From contig JBHENW010000116.1 in assembly GCA_046261875.1 (NCBI GenBank), positions 1 to 34,233 on the forward strand: 34,233 bases of DNA, given 5' to 3'. A program made the position numbers and the translations under genes. This document shows, one piece after another, positions 7,425 through 14,752 of this stretch (the stretch's first letter is position 1; every line of letters starts with the position of its first letter). The notes beneath the pieces are model-generated. The model was not told the DNA's origin. It searched no databases and saw only the letters and a list, made by a program, of their open reading frames with translations. This DNA is from JBHENW01 sp046261875. GTDB taxonomy: Bacteria; Acidobacteriota; Thermoanaerobaculia; UBA5066; Gp7-AA6.

Positions 7425-8174
7425 ATGATCGAAGTGCACTTCCACTGCCTTCCGGGCGTGGACGACGGACCGGCGGACTGGGAGGAGGCCGTCGCGCTCT
7501 GCCGCGCCGCGGCCGCCGACGGGGCCACGACCCTCATCGCCACACCCCACGTTCTGCGCGACGGCTGGCGCAACGAGGAGCCCCTGGTCCGCGATGAGCT
7601 CATCCTCAAGTTGAATACGCTCCTCGGCGGCTCGCCGGCCGTGCTCGCGGGCTGCGAGTACTTCTACTCCTCCGACGCGGTGGAGCTCGCCGAGAAGGGG
7701 AGCGCGGGCCCGCTCACGCGGCTCAACCGCACGCGGTATCTCCTCGTGGAATTCGGTCCCGGCCAAATTCCGAAGAGCGCCGCGAGGGCCTTCCACGAGT
7801 TCTCGCTCCTCGGCATCGTGCCCGTCATCGCGCATCCCGAGCGAAGCCTCGTCTTCGTACGCGCTCCAGAGCAGCTCGAGTCCCTCGTCGCGCGCGGCGC
7901 GGTCGTGCAGGTGACGGCGGGCAGCCTGGTCGGAGACTTCGGCGAAGGCCCGGCGCTCGCGTGTCAGGAATTCTTCCGCCGCGGCCTGCTCCACCTGATC
8001 TCTTCGGACGCGCATTCCCTCGACCGCCGGCCCCCGCGCCTCGCCGCCGCGCGCGAGCGCGCCAAACGGCTCTGGGGAAGCGAGGCGGAGGAAGGCCTGT
8101 TCGTCGAGAATCCCGAAGCGCTCGTGCGTTCCGAGATGCTTCCATGGACCGCCGCCCTCCGGGCGCAGGCGTGA
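7425..8174 (+). CDS. PHP-family (CpsB/YwqE-type) protein-tyrosine phosphatase
   Basis: A 249-residue cytosolic metal-dependent phosphatase of the PHP fold, expected to remove phosphate from the tyrosine tail of the co-polymerase just upstream. Metal-binding motifs are all present: HFHCLPGVDDG at 5-15 (usually HCHILPG), ATPH at 39-42, a Glu near 78 in GCEYFYS, IAHPER near 137, and SSDAH near 193-197. The ATG at 7425 is chosen because the family normally begins immediately before this HxH motif and GGCGGGA precedes it. An in-frame ATG at 7320 would add 35 unlike residues. The gene overlaps the next by one base (TGATG). Gram-positive capsule loci use this phosphatase class, while enteric wzc loci use the unrelated Wzb. 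Confidence 0.92.
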   Translation: MIEVHFHCLPGVDDGPADWEEAVALCRAAAADGATTLIATPHVLRDGWRNEEPLVRDELILKLNTLLGGSPAVLAGCEYFYSSDAVELAEKGSAGPLTRLNRTRYLLVEFGPGQIPKSAARAFHEFSLLGIVPVIAHPERSLVFVRAPEQLESLVARGAVVQVTAGSLVGDFGEGPALACQEFFRRGLLHLISSDAHSLDRRPPRLAAARERAKRLWGSEAEEGLFVENPEALVRSEMLPWTAALRAQA

Positions 8175-9886
8175 TGGAACAGGACCTCGCAGTCGAGACG
8201 TTGGCCTCGGGCAGCGAGGGGACGGCCCGGGCGGGTCGGCGCGCTTCCCGCCCGGAACCGAAGCTCGCGCCGCTCGCCGTGCGCCTGGCACTTGCGCTCG
8301 CGTGCCTTTCCGCCGCAGCGCTTTCCCTCGCGCACTACCAGGATGACCTGCGGCTGCGCCGCGCGGGGGAAGAGTTCGTGGAGCGGTATCGCCTCGATGA
8401 TCGTCGGCCTTTGGAGGCCGCGACCCGGCGGCTGGAGCCGGCGGGCGACCTCGCCCTGGCAGCCGCAGTCAGCGCGATGCTGCCTGCGCAGATCGAGCCG
8501 AGGCACATGGAGGCTGGGGAAGAACCGCCCGCCGCGACGCCCGCATCGCTGGCCGAGGCGCGATCCCTGCTGCTCGCCGCCGTGCGCTCTCGACCCGGCG
8601 GCGGATACCACCGGCTGCTGCTCGGACGCGCCGAGTACCTCCTCGACCGCGCCGGCGGGGATGCTTCGGCGCCGGAGCGGTGGGCTCTCGCGCTCTCGCG
8701 CGCCGCCGATGCGGCGCCGGGTCTCGATTCCCTCTGGACGACCCTCGCGACGGCGTACCTGCAGAGCTGGGATCGACTCTCCCCGCGCCGCCGCTCGGAA
8801 GCATCGTCCGTCTTCGCGCGGGCGCTACAGGACCCTGCGTTCGTCTCTCGAGATTTCCTCGCGACGGCTTCGAGGGTCGGCATCGATCGCGCCCTGGCCC
8901 TGCTCCCGGCGCGGCGCGCCCCGCTCGAGGCGGCGTTCGAGCAACTCTCCCGGATCGGCGATCTCCAGGCGGCGGCGCGGCTGATCGACCCCCTTCACGA
9001 GGCGGAACGCCGGGAGCGGGCCGCCGATCTCGCCCGGATCGAGGAGCGCTTTCGTCTCGGAGACGTGGATGGACTCCGACTGGCCTGCCGGGACTGGGTC
9101 CAGAGACATCCCGTGGAGGAGTTCGATGACCCCGCCGGACGCCAGCAGGCGGCGCGGATCCTCGAGCTCTGGCCGAGCTACCGTCCGGGCTCGTGGAGCG
9201 GAGATCCGCGCGGAGAGCTGGTCCGCTTCTTTCTGGCCGGGAGGGAAAAGGACGCCGAGTCGGAGTCGTTGCTGCGAGCCGTGCAGGCGCTCTCGGCTGT
9301 GCCGGCCCCCGTCACCGCGCGCGTGCGGCTGCTGGCGGGGGATGCCCACGGCGCCGAGGCGCTCGCGCGGCGCGCGGGCGATGCCGGCTCGTTCGAGTGG
9401 ACGCCGTACCTCGTGGCCCGGGCCCGCTTCGAGCTGTCCCGCGGTCGCGTTCCCGAGGCGAGGCAAGCGGTGCGGCGCATCGCGTCGGCCGCCGCACAGC
9501 AGTGCGACGTCCTGCTCGTCCGGCGAGACGTCGCGGCCGCGCTCGGCGACGCCGCCGGGAGAGACGTCGCCGAGCAGGGGCTCGCGCAGCTCGTCCACCG
9601 TCCGGTGGAGTCGCAGAGCACGCGCCGAGCGGGTGCGACGGTCCCCCTCTGCCTCGATCCGAAACGTGTGGCAGGCAGTCGGCTCGCGGTGGAGCTCGAA
9701 CCCAAGCGGCCGGCGATCGTCAGCTACGGGTGGAACGGCGGCCAGATCGGGACGGTCATGGTGGAGACGCCGAAGCGGCTTCTCATACAGGCGCCGGAGG
9801 GGGAGGGCATTTGGATCTTCTCCGTTCTCGCGCGGGCCGGTCCGACCCCCCACTTTCGTGCGGCCTTCGTCGAGACGCCGAAGTGA
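8174..9886 (+). CDS. Membrane-anchored helical-repeat (TPR-like) protein of unknown function
   Basis: A 570-residue protein I do not recognise. A polar N-terminus (~1-30) precedes one hydrophobic segment (~31-55), so a single anchor or uncleaved signal is likely, with the rest probably periplasmic. Residues ~55-480 are Ala/Leu/Arg-rich helices with TPR- or Sel1-like spacing (WTTLATAYLQSWDRL, ARARFELSRGRVPEARQA, LLAGDAHGAEALARRA). The last ~80 residues differ: they look beta-rich with a repeated VETPK (VMVETPKRLLI and a terminal AAFVETPK), perhaps a small binding domain. Translational coupling to the phosphatase ties it to the export block. TPR proteins in polysaccharide loci often act as scaffolds (compare AlgK, PelB, BcsC), and that role is inferred only. 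No enzyme motif is visible. Confidence 0.8.
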   Translation: MEQDLAVETLASGSEGTARAGRRASRPEPKLAPLAVRLALALACLSAAALSLAHYQDDLRLRRAGEEFVERYRLDDRRPLEAATRRLEPAGDLALAAAVSAMLPAQIEPRHMEAGEEPPAATPASLAEARSLLLAAVRSRPGGGYHRLLLGRAEYLLDRAGGDASAPERWALALSRAADAAPGLDSLWTTLATAYLQSWDRLSPRRRSEASSVFARALQDPAFVSRDFLATASRVGIDRALALLPARRAPLEAAFEQLSRIGDLQAAARLIDPLHEAERRERAADLARIEERFRLGDVDGLRLACRDWVQRHPVEEFDDPAGRQQAARILELWPSYRPGSWSGDPRGELVRFFLAGREKDAESESLLRAVQALSAVPAPVTARVRLLAGDAHGAEALARRAGDAGSFEWTPYLVARARFELSRGRVPEARQAVRRIASAAAQQCDVLLVRRDVAAALGDAAGRDVAEQGLAQLVHRPVESQSTRRAGATVPLCLDPKRVAGSRLAVELEPKRPAIVSYGWNGGQIGTVMVETPKRLLIQAPEGEGIWIFSVLARAGPTPHFRAAFVETPK

Positions 9887-9914
9887 GCGTGGCGAGATCG
9901 ATTTCCGATGGACG

Positions 9915-9923
9915 TGTTAGAAT
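9915..9923 (+). promoter_or_regulatory. Extended -10 promoter candidate (TGTTAGAAT)
   Basis: TAGAAT (9918-9923) matches five of six positions of the sigma-70 -10 box and is preceded by TGT, an extended -10. No good -35 is found 16-18 bp upstream, which extended -10 promoters can do without. It lies at the start of the gap before the 10133-32488 gene run. Transcription would start near 9930. Confidence 0.35.
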
Positions 9924-9998
9924 CGAAAACTTCCGCTAAACAGGCCGAAGAGAAGCTTAACCCTCTCCCGGCGAACAACTTAGGGGAACATTAAGGCG

Positions 9999-10136
9999 AT
10001 GTCGTCACTCAATCGGGGATCCACGATGGGACGCCTGTCCCCTCTGGCTGATCTCTTGCAAATCGTAGCCGCTTTCATGCTGCCCGAACTGTCGCCATCC
10101 CGCCCGGAGTCCGTCGTAAAGAGGAGACCGGCGTGA
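9999..10136 (+). CDS. Possible 45-residue leader ORF coupled to the dehydrogenase gene
   Basis: ATG at 9999 opens 45 codons that end at TGA 10134-10136, overlapping the GTG start of the dehydrogenase in the same GTGA arrangement seen at many junctions here. AGGGGA lies 11 nt upstream of the ATG. The peptide has one mildly hydrophobic stretch (LADLLQIVAAFMLPEL) and matches no family I know. GC at third positions is about 69 percent by my count, below what I expect of the long genes here, so chance is a real possibility. Confidence 0.22.
   Translation: MSSLNRGSTMGRLSPLADLLQIVAAFMLPELSPSRPESVVKRRPA
10121..10126 (+). promoter_or_regulatory. Ribosome binding site GAGGAG fixing the GTG 10133 start
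   Basis: GAGGAG ends 6 nt before GTG 10133, an ideal spacing. It decides the start of the UDP-sugar dehydrogenase, whose N-terminus otherwise has no ATG before the Rossmann motif. Confidence 0.7.
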
Positions 10137-11494
10137 AGACGGGTGTGAAGTCGGACGTGAAGACAGATGCGGTGATCGGGCTCGCGGCGGAGCTGCGGAG
10201 CCGCATCGAAGACAAAACGGCCGGCATCGGGATCATCGGCCTCGGTTACGTCGGTCTGCCGCTCGCGCTGACCTTCTGTGAGAAGGGTTACACGGTGACC
10301 GGCTTCGACGTGGACGCGAGGAAGGTCGAGCAGCTGCGCCAGGGCGGCACGTACATCCGTCACCTGGACGGCGCCCGTGTTCCAAAGGCGATGGCGAGCG
10401 GCCGCCTGGGGGCGACATCGGAATTCGAGCGGCTGAGCGAGCCGGATGTCCTCATCGTCTGCGTTCCGACGCCGCTGACGCCCCAGCGCGAGCCGGACAT
10501 GAGCTACGTCGTGGGCACGATGCAGCGGATCCGCGCCAGCCTCCGGCGGGGGCAGCTCGTCATTCTGGAGTCGACGACGTATCCCGGCACGACCGACGAA
10601 CTGGTTCTCGGTATCCTGGAAGGTACGGGTCTGCGCGCGGGGCACGATTTCTTCCTCGCCTTTTCGCCGGAGCGAGAGGACCCGGGCAATCCCTCGTACG
10701 GGACCTCCTCGATACCGAAAGTAGTCGGCGGCGTGGACCCGATCTCCGGAGATCTGGCGCAGGCGCTCTATGACCGAATCGTGACGCGCACGGTCCGGGT
10801 CAGCAGCGCCCGCGCCGCGGAGGCGACGAAGCTGGTCGAGAACATCTTTCGCGCGGTGAACATCGCGCTCGTCAACGAGCTGAAGATGGTTTACGACCGC
10901 ATGGGGATCGACATCTGGGAAGTCCTGGATGCCGCTTCGACCAAGCCGTTCGGCTTCATGCGCTTCAACCCCGGACCGGGCTGGGGAGGGCATTGCATCC
11001 CGCTCGACCCGTTCTACCTCTCCTGGAAGGCCCGGGAGTACGGCGTGTCCCCTCGCTTCATCGAGCTCGCCGGCGAAGTGAACGTTCAGATGCCGGAGTG
11101 GGTCCTGCGCAAGCTTCAGCTCGCCTTGAACGAGCGTGGCAAACCGGTGAAGGGGAGCCGCATCATCGTGCTCGGACTCGCCTACAAGAAAGACATCGAC
11201 GACCCACGGGAGAGTCCCGCTTTCGAGATCATTCACCTGCTCCTCGAGCTCGGGGCGTCGGTCTCGTACCATGATCCGCACGTGCCGACCGCGCCGCAGA
11301 TGCGATCCTGGCCGGATCTCCCGCCGATGGTGAGCATTTCCCTGACCCCGGAGGCGCTGGAAAAGTGCGACGCCGTCCTCCTCGTCACGGACCACACCGG
11401 CGTGGATTACGACCTCGTCGCCCGTCACGCCCCGCTCGTGGTGGACACGCGCGGCGTGTACCGGGACGCTCCTCCCCACGTCGTCAAGGCGTAG
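10133..11494 (+). CDS. wbpA: UDP-N-acetylhexosamine 6-dehydrogenase (WbpA-like)
   Basis: A 453-residue cytosolic NAD-dependent enzyme of the UDP-glucose/UDP-GlcNAc/ManNAc dehydrogenase family that oxidises C6 of a UDP-sugar to the uronic acid in two steps. The N-terminal Rossmann motif is GIIGLGYVGLPLAL (~34-47). ESTTYPGTTDE and FSPEREDPGN follow, as in WbpA-type enzymes. The catalytic Cys is C288 in GPGWGGHCIPLDPFYLSWKA, and that segment is characteristic of the acetylhexosamine branch rather than plain UDP-glucose dehydrogenase. The C-terminal domain carries LGLAYKKDIDDPRESPA. It is followed after 35 bp by a WbpP-like epimerase. The pair could make UDP-GalNAcA, as WbpO/WbpP or TviB/TviC do. 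Substrate is inferred; the family is firm. Confidence 0.93.
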   Translation: MKTGVKSDVKTDAVIGLAAELRSRIEDKTAGIGIIGLGYVGLPLALTFCEKGYTVTGFDVDARKVEQLRQGGTYIRHLDGARVPKAMASGRLGATSEFERLSEPDVLIVCVPTPLTPQREPDMSYVVGTMQRIRASLRRGQLVILESTTYPGTTDELVLGILEGTGLRAGHDFFLAFSPEREDPGNPSYGTSSIPKVVGGVDPISGDLAQALYDRIVTRTVRVSSARAAEATKLVENIFRAVNIALVNELKMVYDRMGIDIWEVLDAASTKPFGFMRFNPGPGWGGHCIPLDPFYLSWKAREYGVSPRFIELAGEVNVQMPEWVLRKLQLALNERGKPVKGSRIIVLGLAYKKDIDDPRESPAFEIIHLLLELGASVSYHDPHVPTAPQMRSWPDLPPMVSISLTPEALEKCDAVLLVTDHTGVDYDLVARHAPLVVDTRGVYRDAPPHVVKA

Positions 11495-11529
11495 GGGAGG
11501 ACCGGCTCCGGCTGTTTGAAGATTCTGCA

Positions 11530-12555
11530 ATGAAGCCTCCCGAGTTGTCCGGATCCACGGCCCTGGTCACGGGAGGAGCGGGATTCATCGGCTCCCACCT
11601 GGTGGACGCGCTGCTCGCGCAGGGAGCGCGGGTCCGCGTGCTCGACAACTTCGCGACGGGAAGCGCCGGGAACCTGGAGCATTGCGACGGGCGGATCGAC
11701 CTGATCCGCGAGGACATTCGGGACCTCGCGGCGTGCCGCCGCGCCTGCCAGGGGGTGGACCTGGTTTTCCATCAGGCCGCGCTCGGCTCGGTCCCCCGCT
11801 CGCTCTCGGATCCGGCCACGACGGTCGCCGTCAACGTGGCGGGCAGTGCGAACGTCCTGGCGGCGGCTCGGGACGCCAAAGTCCGGCGGGTCGTCTACGC
11901 TTCCTCCTCCAGCGTTTACGGCGAGAGTGGGGCGCCGGCCAAGCGGGAAGGGGAGGAGGCGGCCCCTCTCTCCCCGTACGCGGCCTCGAAAGTCATGGAC
12001 GAGCGGCTGGCCGAGATCTTCGGGCGCTGTTACGGAATGGAGCTCATCGGGCTCCGTTACTTCAACGTCTACGGACCGCGCCAGGACCCGGACGGCCCAT
12101 ATGCCGCCGTGATCCCGCGATTCTTTCGCGCGTCCCTCAGAGGCGTGGCGCCGGTGATCTATGGGGACGGGGAACAGACCCGCGACTTCACCTTCGTGGC
12201 GGACGCGGTCGACGCCAACCTGCTCGCCGCCGCCGCGGCCGCCGAGGCCTGCGGTCGCGCCTACAACGTGGCGGGGGGGCGGCGGACGTCGGTCAACGAA
12301 CTGGCGCGGCGGATCGGCGAGCTCGTGCCGGGCTCTCCGCCTCCGGTCCGCGAGCCTGCGCGGGCCGGCGACGTGAGGGATTCCTGCGCGGACCTGACCC
12401 TCGCCGGGAGAGCGATCGGCTATCAGCCGAGCGTATCCCTCACCGAAGGCCTCGCGCTGGCCTTCGGGCACTACCGGCGTCATTACGGGGATGGGACCGA
12501 CGGGCTTGCCATGAGGGGCCCGGTCGCCGAGCCCCTGGAGAAAAGCGCTTCGTGA
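11530..12555 (+). CDS. wbpP: NAD-dependent UDP-GlcNAc/GalNAc 4-epimerase (WbpP-like SDR)
   Basis: A 341-residue extended short-chain dehydrogenase. The NAD motif GGAGFIGSHL is at about 13-22, SSSSVYG near 125, and the catalytic pair is Y150/K154 (SPYAASK). HQAALGSVPRSLSDP is close to the WbpP/TviC signature; these enzymes interconvert UDP-GlcNAc and UDP-GalNAc or their uronic acids. RYFNVYGPRQDP and GDGEQTRDFTFV are further family marks. The ATG at 11530 gives the family's usual short lead before the Rossmann motif; the frame is open further upstream inside the previous gene. The stop overlaps the ABC permease start (GTGA). Exact acetylated or non-acetylated substrate cannot be read off. Confidence 0.9.
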   Translation: MKPPELSGSTALVTGGAGFIGSHLVDALLAQGARVRVLDNFATGSAGNLEHCDGRIDLIREDIRDLAACRRACQGVDLVFHQAALGSVPRSLSDPATTVAVNVAGSANVLAAARDAKVRRVVYASSSSVYGESGAPAKREGEEAAPLSPYAASKVMDERLAEIFGRCYGMELIGLRYFNVYGPRQDPDGPYAAVIPRFFRASLRGVAPVIYGDGEQTRDFTFVADAVDANLLAAAAAAEACGRAYNVAGGRRTSVNELARRIGELVPGSPPPVREPARAGDVRDSCADLTLAGRAIGYQPSVSLTEGLALAFGHYRRHYGDGTDGLAMRGPVAEPLEKSAS

Positions 12556-13418
12556 GCGAGGTCGTTCGAACCGCCGCCGACGTTCCGGTCACTCGCATCC
12601 AGCCGAGCCGCGGATGGACCTCACTACGGCTGGGCGATGTCTGGGCCTACCGTGAGCTCCTCTTCTTTCTCGTTTGGAAGGAAGTGAAGGTCCGCTACAA
12701 GCAGACCCTTCTCGGTGCGATGTGGGCGGTGCTCCAGCCGCTCCTGACGATGATCGTCTTCACCATTTTCTTCGGCCGGCTCGCGAAGGTGGGTTCCGAC
12801 GGACTTCCGTATCCGATTTTCTCGTACGCCGGACTATTGCCGTGGACGTTCTTCGCGGAAGGGCTCCACAAGTCTTCGGCCAGCCTCGTGGGGTCCGCGA
12901 ACCTCGTGCGGAAGATCTATTTCCCGCGCCTGGTGATGCCGATCGCCGCTGTAATGAGCGGTCTCGTCGACTTCTCGATCGCCTTCCTCGTCTTGATCGC
13001 GCTGATGGCGTACTACGGTATCTGGCCTTCGGCCGCCATCGTCTTTCTGCCGGTGCTTCTCCTCCTGGCGCTGGCCACGTCGCTGGCGATCGGCCTGTGG
13101 CTTTCGGCGTTCAACGTGCGATACCGGGACATCCGTTACGTCGTGCCCTTCTTCATCCAGATGTGGCTGTTCGTCACGCCCGTCATCTACCCCACCAGCC
13201 GGGTCCTCGCCAGGCTCGAAGAGGCCGGAATTCCCAGCTGGCTCTATGGCTTGAACCCGATGGTCGGCGTGGTCGAGGGGTTCCGGTGGTCTCTTCTCGG
13301 CAGCGGTTCACGCCCGGGCACGATGCTCCTCGTCGGTAGCCTCGTCACGTTCGTGCTTCTAATCTCCGGGGCCTTCTACTTCCGGCGGATGGAGAAGACT
13401 TTCGCGGACCTGGTGTAG
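12552..13418 (+). CDS. wzm: ABC-2 type polysaccharide export permease (Wzm/TagG family)
   Basis: A 288-residue inner-membrane permease with about six hydrophobic segments after a ~30-residue cytosolic N-terminus. Family marks include LFFLVWKEVKVRYKQTLLGAMWAVLQPL (membrane entry near residues 35-60), LPWTFFAEGL, NLVRKIYFPRLVMPIA and NVRYRDIRYVVPF, followed by FVTPVIYP and LNPMVGVVEGFR. It forms the channel that moves undecaprenyl-diphosphate-linked glycan across the inner membrane, with the ATPase encoded 11 bp downstream. The GTG start overlaps the epimerase stop. Confidence 0.94.
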   Translation: MSEVVRTAADVPVTRIQPSRGWTSLRLGDVWAYRELLFFLVWKEVKVRYKQTLLGAMWAVLQPLLTMIVFTIFFGRLAKVGSDGLPYPIFSYAGLLPWTFFAEGLHKSSASLVGSANLVRKIYFPRLVMPIAAVMSGLVDFSIAFLVLIALMAYYGIWPSAAIVFLPVLLLLALATSLAIGLWLSAFNVRYRDIRYVVPFFIQMWLFVTPVIYPTSRVLARLEEAGIPSWLYGLNPMVGVVEGFRWSLLGSGSRPGTMLLVGSLVTFVLLISGAFYFRRMEKTFADLV

Positions 13419-13422
13419 GAGG
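13417..13422 (+). promoter_or_regulatory. Ribosome binding site AGGAGG for the ABC ATPase
   Basis: A perfect AGGAGG overlaps the permease stop codon (TAG 13416-13418) and lies 7 nt before GTG 13430, which it supports as the ATPase start. Confidence 0.75.
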
Positions 13423-13429
13423 TCGCCCG

Positions 13430-14746
13430 GTGAACGACGCGGTCATCGTGGTACGCGGGTTGGGCAAGCGCTACCACATCGGGCGGCGCCAGGAACGCTA
13501 CAAGACCTTTCGCGAGACCCTCGTCAAGGCGGTCGGTGTTCCATACCGATTCCTCAAGAGGCGTTTCCAGAAGGGCGGAGACGCGCCGGCGACGATATGG
13601 GCCCTCCGGGACGTCGGATTCGACGTGAAGGCGGGCGAGGTGCTCGGCGTCATCGGCCGGAACGGGGCGGGGAAGAGCACGCTGCTCAAGATCCTCTCCC
13701 GCATCACCGAACCGACGGAAGGCTACGCGGAGATCCATGGGCGGGTGGGGTCGCTCCTCGAAGTGGGAACGGGCTTTCATCCAGAGCTCACCGGCCGGGA
13801 AAACATCTACCTGAACGGCGCGATTCTGGGAATGGGCCGAGGGGAGATCGCGAGGAAGTTCGACGAGATCGTCGCCTTCTCCGAGGTGGATCAGTTCATC
13901 GACACGCCGGTCAAGCATTATTCCTCGGGTATGTATCTGCGTCTGGCGTTTTCCGTCGCCGCTCACCTGGAGCCCGAGATACTGATCGTCGACGAGGTGC
14001 TCGCCGTGGGGGACTCGCACTTCCAGGCCAAATGTCTGGGCAAGATGAGGAGCGTCGCGCAGTCCGGCCGAACGGTCCTCTTCGTCAGCCACAACATGGA
14101 AGCCGTCATCTCCTTGTGCACGAGTTGTATGGTCATCGATCAGGGCCGCATCCAGTTCTCCGGCACCCCGGAAGCGGCGGTCAGCTTGTATTTCGAGCAT
14201 CTCGCGCCAGCCCGGGACGCGTCTGAGCCGCACGTGCTGTACAGCGCTCCGGCGCCCACCCGCGGGTCCGCCGCATGGATTTCCCGCATCGAGATGCGAG
14301 AGCCGAACGGTAGCCCCAAACCGATGGTCCAGACCTGGGACGACGTCTTGCTCCGGGTGCATTACGTTGCGTCCAAGGAGATCCGCAACGGCTCCGTCAT
14401 CATCGACCTGCGCGATTTCAAGAACCAGAGGATTGCGGTCTTCGACTCCGGATTGAAGGTCCCGCTCGCCAAAGGCGAGCACTATGTCGACTGTCTCGTT
14501 CCGCGCTGGCCGCTGTCCGCCGGGCAGTTCGTCCTGGGCGCCGGCCTGGCGCTCTCGAACCAGCAGTGGGTGTGGAGAGACACGAGCGTCGCTTCGCTTC
14601 GCGTGCACGGGCGCGACGTGTTCGAGATCGGGAGACCGCCCGTGACCAACCGGATGGTCTTTGCAATTGCTCATCAGTGGCGCAGCGAGGGTTCGAGCGC
14701 GGCGGCCGCCTACGTCTCCGGATCGGAACCTCTTCTCGTCGATTAG
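13430..14746 (+). CDS. wzt: ABC transporter ATPase with C-terminal Wzt glycan-binding domain
   Basis: A 438-residue protein. The nucleotide-binding domain (~1-260) has Walker A GRNGAGKS (76-83), the divergent signature HYSSGMYLRLAF (~162-173) usual for Wzt/TagH ATPases, Walker B ILIVDEVLAVGD (~184-195) and the H-loop VSHN. Residues ~275-425 form a beta-rich Wzt_C domain (WISRIEMREPNG, LRVHYVASKEI, GLALSNQQWVWRD). In E. coli O8/O9a, that domain reads the capped non-reducing end of the finished O-polysaccharide and licenses export. Its presence predicts that the chain made here carries a terminal modification. The methyltransferase gene 6 bp downstream is a candidate for adding it. The permease is immediately upstream. 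Confidence 0.94.
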   Translation: MNDAVIVVRGLGKRYHIGRRQERYKTFRETLVKAVGVPYRFLKRRFQKGGDAPATIWALRDVGFDVKAGEVLGVIGRNGAGKSTLLKILSRITEPTEGYAEIHGRVGSLLEVGTGFHPELTGRENIYLNGAILGMGRGEIARKFDEIVAFSEVDQFIDTPVKHYSSGMYLRLAFSVAAHLEPEILIVDEVLAVGDSHFQAKCLGKMRSVAQSGRTVLFVSHNMEAVISLCTSCMVIDQGRIQFSGTPEAAVSLYFEHLAPARDASEPHVLYSAPAPTRGSAAWISRIEMREPNGSPKPMVQTWDDVLLRVHYVASKEIRNGSVIIDLRDFKNQRIAVFDSGLKVPLAKGEHYVDCLVPRWPLSAGQFVLGAGLALSNQQWVWRDTSVASLRVHGRDVFEIGRPPVTNRMVFAIAHQWRSEGSSAAAAYVSGSEPLLVD

Positions 14747-14752
14747 CACTGC

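Larger units (their letters stand above)
9887..10132. other. 246-bp gap that separates export block from sugar/ABC block
   Basis: This gap probably carries the promoter of the downstream operon. It is locally less GC-rich around 9915-9990, contains an extended -10-like element at 9915-9923, a weak 5-bp hairpin (GGGAC 10028-10032 with GTCCC 10037-10041) and a 45-codon open frame listed separately. I see nothing else in it. Confidence 0.45.

Noticed and set aside
7243..7428. A 61-codon frame that overlaps the phosphatase start by ATGA
   Set aside because: By my count third-position GC is near 60 percent, lower than expected for genes here, no Shine-Dalgarno or recognisable sequence is present, and a chance overlap is easy at an ATGA.
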